Of a DNA stretch of 15,078 nt, positions 6,851 through 13,892 are shown one piece after another. Source of the stretch: Baffinella frigidus (taxonomy: Eukaryota; Cryptophyceae; Cryptomonadales; Baffinellaceae). Position 1 is the stretch's first letter, and each line of letters opens with the position of its first letter. A model generated the notes under the pieces. The model had not been told where the DNA came from. It searched no databases and saw only the letters and a program-made list of their open reading frames with translations. The DNA is taken from NCBI GenBank assembly GCA_026770585.1, contig MU646751.1, positions 29,425-44,502 of the forward strand, in the 5' to 3' direction. Made by a program: the position numbers and the translations under genes.

Positions 6851-7021
6851 CACCACCAACCCTTCGGGGTGGTTACGGGCTGCTATAGCCCTCGCGTCTC
6901 GTTCCACCTTTCCTCCTGGCGTGAGGCGCGGTCGCGTTTGTCAATTTATTAAACCTCGCTTTCCCCCCATCTCGAGTCACAGTCCCCAAGGGGTGGTCTG
7001 CCACGCTTCAGAAGGGATACC
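6851..7021. other. Spacer, no gene seen
   Basis: Lies between two R copies. Short frames only, no recognised family. A small stem (ccaccaacc / ggtggtt) is present near 6855. Confidence 0.4.
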
Positions 7022-7080
7022 TCCTTTAGGTCCTTCAGGTTTTAATTTCGCCCAACATAGCCCAACGACACGCCCTTCCG
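7022..7080 (+). repeat. Repeat R, copy 5 (truncated)
   Basis: Matches the first part of R (tcctttaggtccttcaggtt, then cgcccaacatagcccaacga and cacgcccttccg) and then diverges. A more decayed relative lies at 7323-7385. Sequence at 7110-7140 carries the accgtagggacctagg core shared with several foldback elements. Confidence 0.75.
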
Positions 7081-7188
7081 CTCACAAGGAGCCGATCCCC
7101 CCACAAGACTACCGTAGGGACCTAGGTATCGGCCTACTGTAGGACGCTAGGAGGGTGCGCCTTGTTCCGAGCGAGGCAACCCTGTACA

Positions 7189-7308
7189 TGTAGTGATTAT
7201 CATATTCACTATCTTAAGTCCCTGTAGTGATTATCATAGTCGCTACCTTGGGTCCTGGGGCGGTGCGTGCTATCAATTTAGAGGTAGCGCTGTACATGTA
7301 ATGTACAG
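7189..7308. repeat. 34-bp tandem pair and a palindrome
   Basis: tgtagtgattatcata-type units start at 7189 and 7223 (34-bp period). At 7290-7308, ctgtacat and atgtacag form a palindrome around gta; gtacatgta also precedes the first tandem unit. Confidence 0.7.
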
Positions 7309-7478
7309 GGTTATATGCTCATAAGGTCCTTGAGGTTTTGGTTTCTCCCAGCGCCTCTCTGTAGAAAGGATCTACAGGAAAAGCATTGTTACCGCAGGTC
7401 CGCACCTTCCACTCGAGGCTGGAAGAGGGAGTATTTTTAATGTGTGGATGCTTAGTTTAGTACCAGTCGCGGGCAGGC
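7309..7478. other. Spacer, decayed R repeat, no gene seen
   Basis: Includes a diverged R fragment (7323-7385). Nothing coding or RNA-like is recognised in the remainder. Confidence 0.4.
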
Positions 7479-7556
7479 TTGGTCATGTTGCTGGGGGAAT
7501 TCCTCCAGGAACGTGACCAAACGCGACATTTGTGTGAAAATTACTACACAGCAGTC
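7479..7556. repeat. Hairpin plus AAATTACTACACA core
   Basis: ttggtcatgtt (7479-7489) pairs with aacgtgaccaa (7510-7520), 10 of 11, with inner pairing around ggaattcc. It is followed by aaaattactacaca, the core seen in the foldbacks at 267 and 3190. It may be a rearranged relic of those and of family A, whose interior has ttggtcacgtt. Confidence 0.5.
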
Positions 7557-7829
7557 GACTTGTCAAGGACTTGTAAAGTTAAAAACTTTTGAAATCGTCA
7601 CATTTCCAGCCTCGAGTGGTTCCTCCACCGTCAAGATGGCGCTCCCAAAACCCGACACCATGTTGTTCCACGTGGGGCTTCATTCAATAGAGCGCAGCGC
7701 ACAGCCCGGCCCTTGCCTTCGCCGCACACGCACCCGCCATGTCGCAGACACCCCCTCCTCCCCCCTCCTCCTCCCCGCACCCCCACCCTCACACACGCCT
7801 TCCTTGTTGCCTTTAGACAGCCTCCTCCT
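7557..7829. other. Possible exon remnant and C/T-rich tract; no certain gene
   Basis: Carries 20 bases (7625-7644) identical to the candidate exon at 4447-4466, with the same reading TVKMAL. An ATG at 7739 in context cgccATGtcg opens a short Pro/Ser/His-rich frame over a C/T-rich tract that ends in ctttag. Neither piece makes a convincing gene alone. Confidence 0.35.
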
Positions 7830-7893
7830 TAGAAGACTTTAGAAGTGACCGTCCACTATAGAAGTTGGCGTCCACTTTAGAAGTTGCCGTCGC
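7830..7893. repeat. ~20-bp tandem repeat, 3 copies
   Basis: Three units of about tagaagttggcgtccacttt. The tagaag...cgtc arrangement recalls the inner repeats of the 185-bp satellite, so a common origin is possible. Confidence 0.65.
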
Positions 7894-7934
7894 GGCCGCA
7901 GAACGCGCCCGGGATGCACTTCACCTGGTTTGAT

Positions 7935-8135
7935 TGTTCAGGTTTAGGTCTCGGGTCCAGGGGTTTAATAGGATTCAGTGTTCATCGGGTCCATCGGGTT
8001 CAGGGTTTGAATAGGGTTCAGGGTTTGAATAGGATTCAGGGGTTTAAAAGGGTTCAGGGTTCCAGGGTTTTAGGGTTCTAGGGTTCAGGGTTTTAGGGTT
8101 TTAGGGTTCAGGGTTTTAGGGGTTTGGGTTTGCGT
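7935..8135 (+). repeat. Degenerate telomere-variant tract
   Basis: Repeated gggttcaggg, gggtttgaatag and gggttttagggtt units. The heptamer is often expanded to 8-15 bases, unlike the regular TTTAGGG tracts, which suggests age or repeated slippage. Confidence 0.82.
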
Positions 8136-8181
8136 GTTTCCGATGGATGACGCGCCCATTTTTCTCTTCACCTTGTCACCC

Positions 8182-8410
8182 CACACATAATAACTCCTAA
8201 GCGATAGGAATAACCCCTAAGCGATAGTTTTAAATAACCCCTAAGCGATAAGACCTAGGACCCTACGGGGGGTAACCCGTAGGGACATAGGGGGGTTAGA
8301 CCTAGGACCCTACGGTAGGCAACCCGTAAGGACATAGGGGGGTTCCTACGGATAAGGTAACGGAAAGGTGGCCTGATTTGGGCCGAAAATCCCTTCGAAG
8401 TCCGCTGTGT
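8182..8410 (-). mobile_element. Family E copy 2, internally expanded
   Basis: Reverse complement starts acacagcggacttcgaaggg and follows the 1152-1307 copy through the cctttccgttaccttatccg block. It then duplicates the CCCTACGG/CCTAGG section and repeats aacccctaagcgata three times (8191-8250). The other terminal repeat is decayed or lost. Confidence 0.7.
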
Positions 8411-8463
8411 GGGAATAATGAGGTTTCAAAAGAGGCAAAAGCAAGGGGTGTGGGTCGGGTGGC

Positions 8464-8598
8464 GTCACACCTCCCCGAACAAAAAAACGAGCGTCACTTA
8501 AGGGATACCATATGATGTATTTGTTAAGGGGTCACACCTCCCCGAGAAAAAAAAACGAGCGTCACTTAAGGGATACCATATGATGTATTTGTTAAGGG
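8464..8598. repeat. 67-bp tandem duplication
   Basis: Copies 8464-8530 and 8531-8598 differ only around the A-run (about two substitutions and one extra base). Each contains the stretch gggataccatatgatgtatt. Near-identity points to recent duplication. Confidence 0.93.
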
Positions 8599-9082
8599 GT
8601 GTTGAGCCTACCGACAGGGAATGGCTAAAGTTAACATTAGGGTCCGCTCGCCACTCAAGGGATACCCCAAACCGGGTCCTACGCCACTCGCATCCGCTCC
8701 GAGGAAATGCACAATCACATTCAATCTAAAACACTGTTCGCGCTATCAAAAGGGTGGACTTTGCTATCTTAGCCTCGACATGGCTTTATATCTTCGTATA
8801 CGTTGTATACTTGGTGATATACGACTCTGGGTAGGTCCCTCGAGATTATCTTCTCTCTCGTGTGACCTCCCCAGAGCCCACCTCTCATTACGGCCAACCA
8901 ACCCTGAGTCTATCAACAGCATAAAACCCACCCATACCCACCCATAGGATAGCAAAAAGGTGGTTAAAATTGAACATTTTCTCGTCCGAAAGCCCCACCT
9001 AGCCCTGTCTGAACCTCTGGAGTCTGCCGTTCGATTTCAGAAAAAGCCGAAGGCTCTCTCTCGACGGATTCAACTCCCACAA
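8599..9082. other. Unique spacer, no gene recognised
   Basis: Moderately AT-rich, with a plus-strand frame (8621-8947) and a minus-strand frame of similar quality. Neither shows a recognisable domain or strong codon bias. Small duplications (ccacccatacccacccata) are present, and no tRNA-like fold was seen. Confidence 0.4.
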
Positions 9083-9378
9083 CCCACTTAGCAGCCACCG
9101 GGGGCTTCACGGATACAGTCCATCTGAACTAGAAACTTATCCTTTTGCATTGGACCACATTTCCCCCGGATATCCGGGGGAAAAGGAATATCCGGGGGGA
9201 AGCAAGCAGGAAGCTGCGCTGGAGAGTTCGCGGCAAGAGAACCACTTAGCAGCCACCCGGGGCTTCACGGATACAGTCCATCTAAACGATTTATACTAGA
9301 ATCTTACCCATTTGCATTGGATTCTAACCGCGTTTCCCCCGGATATCCGGGTGAAAAGGAACTCGGCCGCTGCGTAGT
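9083..9378 (+). repeat. Dispersed repeat family D, copies 2 and 3
   Basis: Copy 2 (9083-9200) and copy 3 (9241-9378) both start ccacttagcagccacc, then ggggcttcacggatacagtc. Each contains a cccccggatatccggg palindrome; the one at 9160-9183 is perfect over 24 bases. Copy 1 at 837 lacks that palindrome. Copy 3 runs to within about 15 bases of the family A element. Confidence 0.8.
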
Positions 9379-9392
9379 GGTTGGGGGGAAGC

Positions 9393-9529
9393 CACACGGT
9401 GGACTACGGACCTTTCGTCCAAAGTCAACACGCCCTGAGGCAGTTGGCTTTGAGGTCTTATCTAGCGCAAATTTGGTCACGTTACACCCAGATTCTGGGT
9501 GCAGCGAAATCTTCGTAGTCCACCGAGCG
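9393..9529 (+). mobile_element. MITE-like element, family A, copy 2
   Basis: Ends cacacggtggactac (9393-9407) and gtagtccaccgagcg (9515-9529) are inverted repeats with two mismatches. The interior shares aaatttggtcacgttac with copy 1 at 129-250. 137 bp, non-coding. Confidence 0.8.
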
Positions 9530-9598
9530 GTTCACCCGGTATACCACTTTTGCCCTGTATACAACCGATAACTAAAAAAACTTAACTCATAGCTTCAT

Positions 9599-9760
9599 AG
9601 GCTAACGTCCTGAAAACCGGGTAGTTAAGCCTACGGTATTGCATACAGTAGGCCGTAGGGGCACAGGGGGGGTCCTACGAAACATTAGGTCCTGGGAGCC
9701 CTGCGGCGTACCGTAGGCAATACCGTAGGCCTAACTGCCCGGTTGTCAGGACGTTACCCT
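9599..9760. mobile_element. Foldback MITE-like element with 52-bp arms
   Basis: Arms 9599-9650 and 9709-9760 are inverted repeats matching at 46 of 52 positions (gcctacggtattgc and its complement gcaataccgtaggc are conserved). The centre has gtaggggcacaggggggtcc, resembling the centre of family E (gtagggacatagggggg). Only one copy was seen. Confidence 0.8.
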
Positions 9761-9822
9761 ATTGAGCTGATGCACAATGCGAACTAATGCATCAAATGTG
9801 TGATGCATCAAACGTGTTGAGG

Positions 9823-10206
9823 GGAGACGGCGCTCACCACCTCGCCGAGCCTCTCCCCGTAGTAGCCCAACCGCCAACCCCCGAACCCCACAAACCAGGG
9901 CGTGACCCCCCCTCTGCCTCTAATGCAAACTCCAAACCTCCACCCCCAAACCCCTCAACACTGCGGAGAAGTTGGGTCATAGTCCGCTCACCGGCTCGCC
10001 CAACTGGTTCCCGTAGTAGGTTTAAAAACAATGGAAGGCTCCAGAAGGCTCTAGACGGTCGTTTACTACACACACGTGTTAGAACACGGTTATGAAAGCC
10101 TCTAGAAGGCTCTAGACGGTCGTTTACTACATGCACGTGTCTGAAAACTCTTCTAGAAGGGGAGACGGGCCTCACCGGCTCGCCGAACTCGTTCCCGTAG
10201 TAGCCC
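9823..10206. repeat. Three ~45-bp repeats with satellite-like inserts
   Basis: Units containing gctcaccggctcgcc, ttcccgtagtag or close variants lie at 9823-9871, 9979-10022 and 10160-10206. Between the second and third, 10040-10165 carries two copies of agaaggctctagacggtcgt followed by ttactaca, the inner unit of the satellite at 1786-2200. Confidence 0.78.
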
Positions 10207-10212
10207 CAGCCT

Positions 10213-10318
10213 GCGAAAACGCCGTGTGCGTCAATACACCGTTTGCGTCAATACGCCGTTTTGAGTCAGAACACCCTTTTGAGCCACAACGCCGATTGCG
10301 TCAGAGCGCCCGTTGAGG
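10213..10318. repeat. ~17-bp degenerate tandem repeat
   Basis: About six units of acgccgtttgcgtcaat with substitutions. The same motif reappears after the next array, in 10414-10500. Confidence 0.72.
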
Positions 10319-10323
10319 GTCAA

Positions 10324-10410
10324 GGTGTATGGTGTAGGGTGTAGGGTTGAGGGTGTAGGGTTGAGGGTGTAGGGTTGAGGGTGTAGGGTTGAGGGTGTAG
10401 GGTTGAGGGG
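10324..10410 (+). repeat. 14-bp double-heptamer telomere-variant array
   Basis: Five nearly exact units of gtgtagggttgagg, each two heptamers that differ from TTTAGGG. The perfect period shows a diverged pair was amplified as one unit. Bordered on both sides by the acgccgtttgcg repeat, as if inserted or expanded within it. Confidence 0.85.
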
Positions 10411-10518
10411 TTTTCACAACGCCGTTTGCGCTCACAACGCCGTTTGCGAACAAACCCCACGTGAAAACCCCGCGTGAAAACTCCGTTCGCGCACACGAGA
10501 CATCTTAACCTTCCGAGT

Positions 10519-10580
10519 TTAGGGTTCAGGGTTCAGGGTTCAGGGTTTAGGGATTAGGGTTTAGGGTTTAGGGATTCGGG
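10519..10580 (+). repeat. Short telomere-like tract
   Basis: Eight or so heptamers alternating TTTAGGG and TTCAGGG, G-rich strand on top. Confidence 0.85.
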
Positions 10581-10634
10581 TTGAACCGTACGACCCTGAC
10601 CCATCGGTGTTTGGAACCCAGGCGCAGTACAGGG

Positions 10635-10791
10635 GTACCTCGAATACAAGAACCCGCCCCCCCCTCCCAGGGCCACCGTAGGGTCCTAGATCGCGAATAC
10701 AAGAACTCGCACCCCGCTCGGGCCCTACCGTAGGGCTAGGACCCCACGGTAGCCCTGGGGGGGGGGGGGCGTGTTCTTGTATTCGAGATAC
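10635..10791. mobile_element. Foldback MITE-like element with ~55-bp arms
   Basis: Left arm 10635-10689 and right arm 10736-10791 are inverted repeats with few mismatches, starting gta(c/t)ctcgaatacaagaac, passing a C-run/G-run and ending at ggtcctag/ctaggacc. A third related piece (cgaatacaagaactcgc) sits between them. The flanking agtacagggg links it to 14774-14790. Confidence 0.82.
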
Positions 10792-10930
10792 GGGGGCTAC
10801 TCGCGAATGGTCTCGCTGTGTCTCTGGGGGGGGGTCCTAGGCTCCTGGAATGAGGCTCACCGTAGGGACCCTAGGGTAGAGCGTTAAAACTCGCGAGTAG
10901 GCGCACCTTAGGATCCTAAGTAGGCGCACC
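10792..10930. other. Spacer with CCTAGG / CCGTAGGG palindromes
   Basis: Includes ggtcctaggctcctgg, accgtagggaccctagggta and the palindrome cttaggatcctaag. No gene seen. Confidence 0.5.
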
Positions 10931-11578
10931 GTGCCACATCAACCATCAACCATCCGAGAGTCCTACCACGGTTCCCCAACCCCAAGCGCTGCCTCAAGTC
11001 TATTTGACCTCCCCAATTTGGTGAGCACGGGTTCTTGTTCGCCCCGAAATCTACGGAGTGGTAACACACAACCAGAACGTCAACTTGAGAGCAGTCAGCC
11101 AACCAGACTGAGACAGAGCTGGCACCAGCTGGAACCCTTGCAGGTTCTCAAGGAAGCTGACTCCACCGGGCAGTCGACATTCACTGAGAAACTGCGATCG
11201 GCCACTTTCGGTCAAGTATTCAGAGGTCCGCGTGAGCATCACCACGCCAGATTCCAGGAAGATCTGTGTGAACGGATCTGGGCTCGTCTTTTCGACGAGC
11301 CCACTTACATAACCTTCATTCACGGAGAACCTCCGACGAGTATCAAGCGCCGTTGGGACCCCAACCCCGCCAAGGTGGTGACTGTCTCAATACCGCACCC
11401 TGGTACGGTGACTGTCTCAATACCGTACCCTGGTACACCCTCCTCCAATCTGGCGTGGCAAGCGCCGTTGGACTCACCGCGTCCTCGCAATCTAATCGGG
11501 GCGAGCATTCAATCTAAACACCCCCGGCCCTTCTGGAATTGGGGGCGAGCGTTTAATTTAAACACTCCCCGCCCGTAA
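10931..11578 (+). CDS. Long open frame without ATG, unknown; may be exon or relic
   Basis: About 215 codons are open, but the frame contains no ATG, so it could be coding only as an internal exon or a decayed gene. The middle (roughly codons 95-140, around GQVFRGPREHHHARFQEDLC and IWARLFDEPTYITFIHGEPP) has a balanced, protein-like composition. The last third is made of short DNA repeats (a 28-bp pair at about 11379-11434 and a 44-bp pair from 11500) and is unlikely to be real protein. A TIR element (11242-11458) overlaps it. No family is recognised. Chance openness in GC-rich DNA is a serious alternative. Confidence 0.18.
   Translation: MPHQPSTIRESYHGSPTPSAASSLFDLPNLVSTGSCSPRNLRSGNTQPERQLESSQPTRLRQSWHQLEPLQVLKEADSTGQSTFTEKLRSATFGQVFRGPREHHHARFQEDLCERIWARLFDEPTYITFIHGEPPTSIKRRWDPNPAKVVTVSIPHPGTVTVSIPYPGTPSSNLAWQAPLDSPRPRNLIGASIQSKHPRPFWNWGRAFNLNTPRP
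11242..11458. mobile_element. Possible 217-bp TIR element
   Basis: Perfect 12-bp inverted ends, ccacgccagatt (11242-11253) and aatctggcgtgg (11447-11458). The first ten bases equal the ends of family C, which suggests one superfamily. The interior differs from family C and contains a 28-bp direct repeat (gtgactgtctcaataccg, then accctggta). Confidence 0.5.
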
Positions 11579-11585
11579 GGAATTG
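11498..11585. repeat. 44-bp tandem pair
   Basis: Two diverged copies of ggggcgagcattcaatctaa, then acac, a CCCCGGCCC-like run and ggaattg. A rearranged third fragment (gttaaacactcgtcggggtg, cgagcatcc) lies at 11742-11771. Confidence 0.7.
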
Positions 11586-11614
11586 GCGCCGTTCGCCTCA
11601 TTTCTGAAGGAAAC

Positions 11615-11735
11615 GCTCCAATTCCCTGTGGGCCTAAAGCTCCAGTTTCCTGTGGGGAGTAAAAGCTCCAATCCCCTGTGGGAAGTAGGCTCCAATTCCC
11701 CGTGTGAAAAAGCTGCAATTCCCTGTGGGACCGAG
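11615..11735. repeat. ~24-bp tandem repeat, 5 copies
   Basis: Units of gctccaattccctgtggg plus a variable tail start at 11615, 11639, 11665, 11689 and 11712. The gctccaat head equals the unit of the short arrays near 14710. Confidence 0.88.
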
Positions 11736-11771
11736 TATTGAAGTTAAACACTCGTCGGGGTGCGAGCATCC

Positions 11772-12190
11772 ACGTGCCCCCGCTAATTATGTCAACTGTC
11801 ATAAGCATGTCAGTAGGCTCAACACCCCATACAAATACATCCTCATTTAGGACCTGTCTCGAGAGAAATAAAGAAGAGTAAAAATACACCATATGGCTGC
11901 ACATCACCCTCCTCCTGCCTGCTGCCTCCTGCCTCCTCACTCCACCCTCAGCCCCGCCAATAGCTCCACTGGCCCCTATAGCCCCTGTCATGCCTCCTCA
12001 CCCCACCCCACTCGCAGCCCCGCCAATAGCCCCACCAGCCCCTATGGCCCCTCCCCACCCACGGAGGGGCTATTGGACCCCACCAACCCTCAGTCGAGGA
12101 CCAACCCGCCTTTCCCCCAGTTCCCGAACGCGCTCGCGCGCGCTTTCTCTCTCTCTCTCTCCCTCTCTATCTATTTATCTCTCTCTGTCC
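11772..12190. repeat. Low-complexity C- and CT-rich sequence with 66-bp duplication
   Basis: Two diverged copies of a segment with agccccgccaatagc, ccctatgg/agcccct lie at about 11945-12060. A tct/ctct run with tatctattta interruptions fills 12145-12188. Frames here read as Pro/Ser-rich in two registers at once, the mark of low complexity rather than of a gene. Confidence 0.75.
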
Positions 12191-12328
12191 CGCCCTGTTC
12201 CCTGGCGCTCCCTGGCACCAGGAACTCTTCCCGACGCCGGGCGAGTCAGCTTTGCGCTTTACACCAAACCCTAGAATCACAGATAGGTGCTGCCGCGCTG
12301 GTATAGTTTCGCTTGGGTTGGAATGGAA

Positions 12329-12453
12329 CCACGCCAGAGGGCTCGAGGGAAACCGACGCCTCATCCACGCCAGATGTGGCGTCGTTGACGTGAGTTTTCA
12401 GGGGATTTCCCCCGAAAGATGTCAAAATGGATGTTTTGAGCCCTCTGGAGTGG
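12329..12453 (+). mobile_element. MITE-like element, family C, copy 2
   Basis: Begins ccacgccagagggctcga and ends gagccctctggagtgg. It aligns with the reverse complement of 4662-4787 along its length, including gggaaaccgacgcc, ccacgccaga and tcaggggatttcccc. Length 125 bp versus 126. Confidence 0.85.
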
Positions 12454-12507
12454 AAGGGAGCGTACCATCGTCGGGGGGGGTGCTCCAGTTGTCAGTGGCG
12501 TTGCCTG

Positions 12508-12577
12508 CAGCCAGCCATACAGCTCAGAATTCCAGCTTACCCGCAGCCAGCCATGCATCTCAGCATTGCAGTTTAGC
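12508..12577. repeat. 35-bp tandem pair
   Basis: Two copies of gcagccagccatacagctca, then g(a/c)attccag-like sequence, with several substitutions. Confidence 0.75.
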
Positions 12578-12699
12578 TTGCACTGCTCAGCAGCCTGCTA
12601 GACGGCATCGCATGTCGGAGCTGCGGCAGGCGCCCACACGTTTTCTCTGGGAAGATGGGGGGATGGTGGAGCGCTGCAGGGGAAGTGGGGAGGGGGTAC

Positions 12700-12832
12700 C
12701 GTCAGCGCACACGACGACACCGCCCTCGGTGCGGGTGTACTTGGCGGCGCAATCCGCGACCGCGGAGACGCCCATGCCGAGGCCGCCGGCCCCGAAGAGT
12801 GTCTGGAGGTGAACGATATCCGCGAACATCGT
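12700..12832 (-). CDS. Probable coding exon, product not recognised
   Basis: On the minus strand, an acceptor-like cttgacgcctgcccgcag precedes an open segment reading TMFADIVHLQTLFGAGGLGM then GVSAVADCAAKYTRTEGGVV and VCADG, followed by a donor-like gtacccc at 12699. About 36 of 42 codons end in G or C, and the composition (Gly/Ala/Val-rich, balanced) looks like a folded enzyme or membrane protein. An ATG at 12859 lies in the same frame, so an unspliced 90-residue frame (12859-12587) is the alternative, but its C-terminal part is low complexity. The order SAV-x-x-CA ... GG-V-V-x-ADG loosely recalls IMP dehydrogenase/GMP reductase, which is not enough for an assignment. No partner exon was identified with confidence, so it may be a gene fragment. 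Confidence 0.35.
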
Positions 12833-12859
12833 CTGCGGGCAGGCGTCAAGGATGAGCAT

Positions 12860-13430
12860 CTATCGCAACAAACGTTTCTTGCGCCGCAGAGGAGCGGTGC
12901 CTGCTGTGACTGTGGACTAGCTCAGATCAATCCGCCCGCCTCCTGGGGCCTGCTCTGCCAGCCCAAATAGCAGCGTTTGTTTTACCACAGCTCGGCACCC
13001 ACGTCGTCCTGCAACGAAGTTTCTCCCAAGCTCCTGGAGGACGGAGCCCTAGGCTGGGAAGGCGCTTGGAGACTGACCAGGAGCTCAGGGTTTCAGCCTG
13101 GAGCTCTGACCCCACAGCACCACCAACTGGGTGATTGTACTCTAAGTGCGTCCATCAGAGGTGCAGAGGGCACGCCTGCCCCCCGCCACGCCCCAGGCTG
13201 CAGCCAGACAGAACCCCACTCTACTCTCAAAACACTCAACACATTCCGAGGTCCCATCCAGCACAGGCGCCTTTCCCTGGCGCTGCTCCGGCAGAAGCCG
13301 GCGTGGATCATATTCACGCGCCATATCCCGTCGTCAAATGAGTCTGGAAAGTGGCCTTCCGGGGCTAGCGGGGGTGGGCGGGTTGCGGGTGAGGACATTT
13401 CTGTTTTGGGAAGAGCATCAAAATGTGGAT
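12860..13430. other. Apparently single-copy stretch, no gene recognised
   Basis: GC-rich and without detected copies elsewhere in the window. Several frames are open on both strands (for example 13093-13452 minus), none with a known domain. Upstream exons of the 12700-12832 candidate, if any, would lie here on the minus strand. Confidence 0.35.
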
Positions 13431-13433
13431 TGT

Positions 13434-13492
13434 TGACTTTTGAATGGGTCAACCACTGTCAACTTTGCAAAGTTGACAACCTCACGGTTGAC
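13434..13492. promoter_or_regulatory. Cluster of GTTGAC/GTCAAC sites with a 20-bp palindrome
   Basis: Five or more gttgac/gtcaac hexamers occur within 60 bp. gtcaactttgcaaagttgac (13458-13477) is a perfect 20-base palindrome, flanked by gtcaacc (13449-13455) and ggttgac. It could be a binding-site cluster or a small foldback relic. The function is inferred from symmetry only. Confidence 0.35.
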
Positions 13493-13533
13493 TAAACGAG
13501 AAACAAAACTTTGACTAGAAACGCACCCATACT

Positions 13534-13551
13534 GCTCCATAAGCTCCATAA
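13534..13551 (+). repeat. GCTCCATAA short array, upstream copy
   Basis: gctccataagctccataa: two 9-base units. The same units recur just before the zinc-finger start codon (13906-13924) and, as gctccaata, downstream of that gene. Confidence 0.65.
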
Positions 13552-13889
13552 CCCAGAGGCCTGGGCGTCACTTGCGGAGCCCCTCCACTGGCCCAATAGA
13601 GGAGTGTGGGGGTAGCTACCGGAGTGATAGTAGAGGGGTCCCACGCATACCCCGTGAGGGGCTGCTTGTGGGACGTGGGTGGGGCAGACAGGAGATGGGC
13701 TGTATGCACGGCCTGTCTTGTTCTGTTCCTTCTGTTCACGACGACTTCGATAAGACGAAGGGGGTTTGTCAAGTAAGGGTCGGTCGGGATTATCCGTGTC
13801 GAAACCTGCTATAGCTCCAGGACCAGCCCCCGCGGCCATATTCACCACGACGTTTCGGTCTACCAAGACGTGGGAACGTGTGTGCTGCT
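13552..13889. other. Spacer, no gene seen
   Basis: Short frames only. Several small inverted motifs (gtcccacgc, gtgggacg) but no element boundaries that I can define. Confidence 0.35.
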
Positions 13890-13892
13890 GTA

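Noticed and set aside
7739-7829. Short gene starting cgccATGtcg
   Set aside because: The start context resembles that of the BTB gene, but the frame is a short Pro/Ser/His run over a C/T-rich tract with no continuation that I can support.
8599-9082. tRNA or other structured RNA gene
   Set aside because: No tRNA arm motifs or other known RNA signature were found by eye here or elsewhere in the window.
11893-12306. Pro/Ser-rich plus-strand frames
   Set aside because: Low-complexity C-rich and CT-rich DNA opens two overlapping frames at once, there is an internal 66-bp duplication, and no domain is seen.
12252-12812. 186-codon plus-strand frame
   Set aside because: It runs through a family-C mobile element and a tandem repeat and is antisense to the better exon candidate at 12700-12832.
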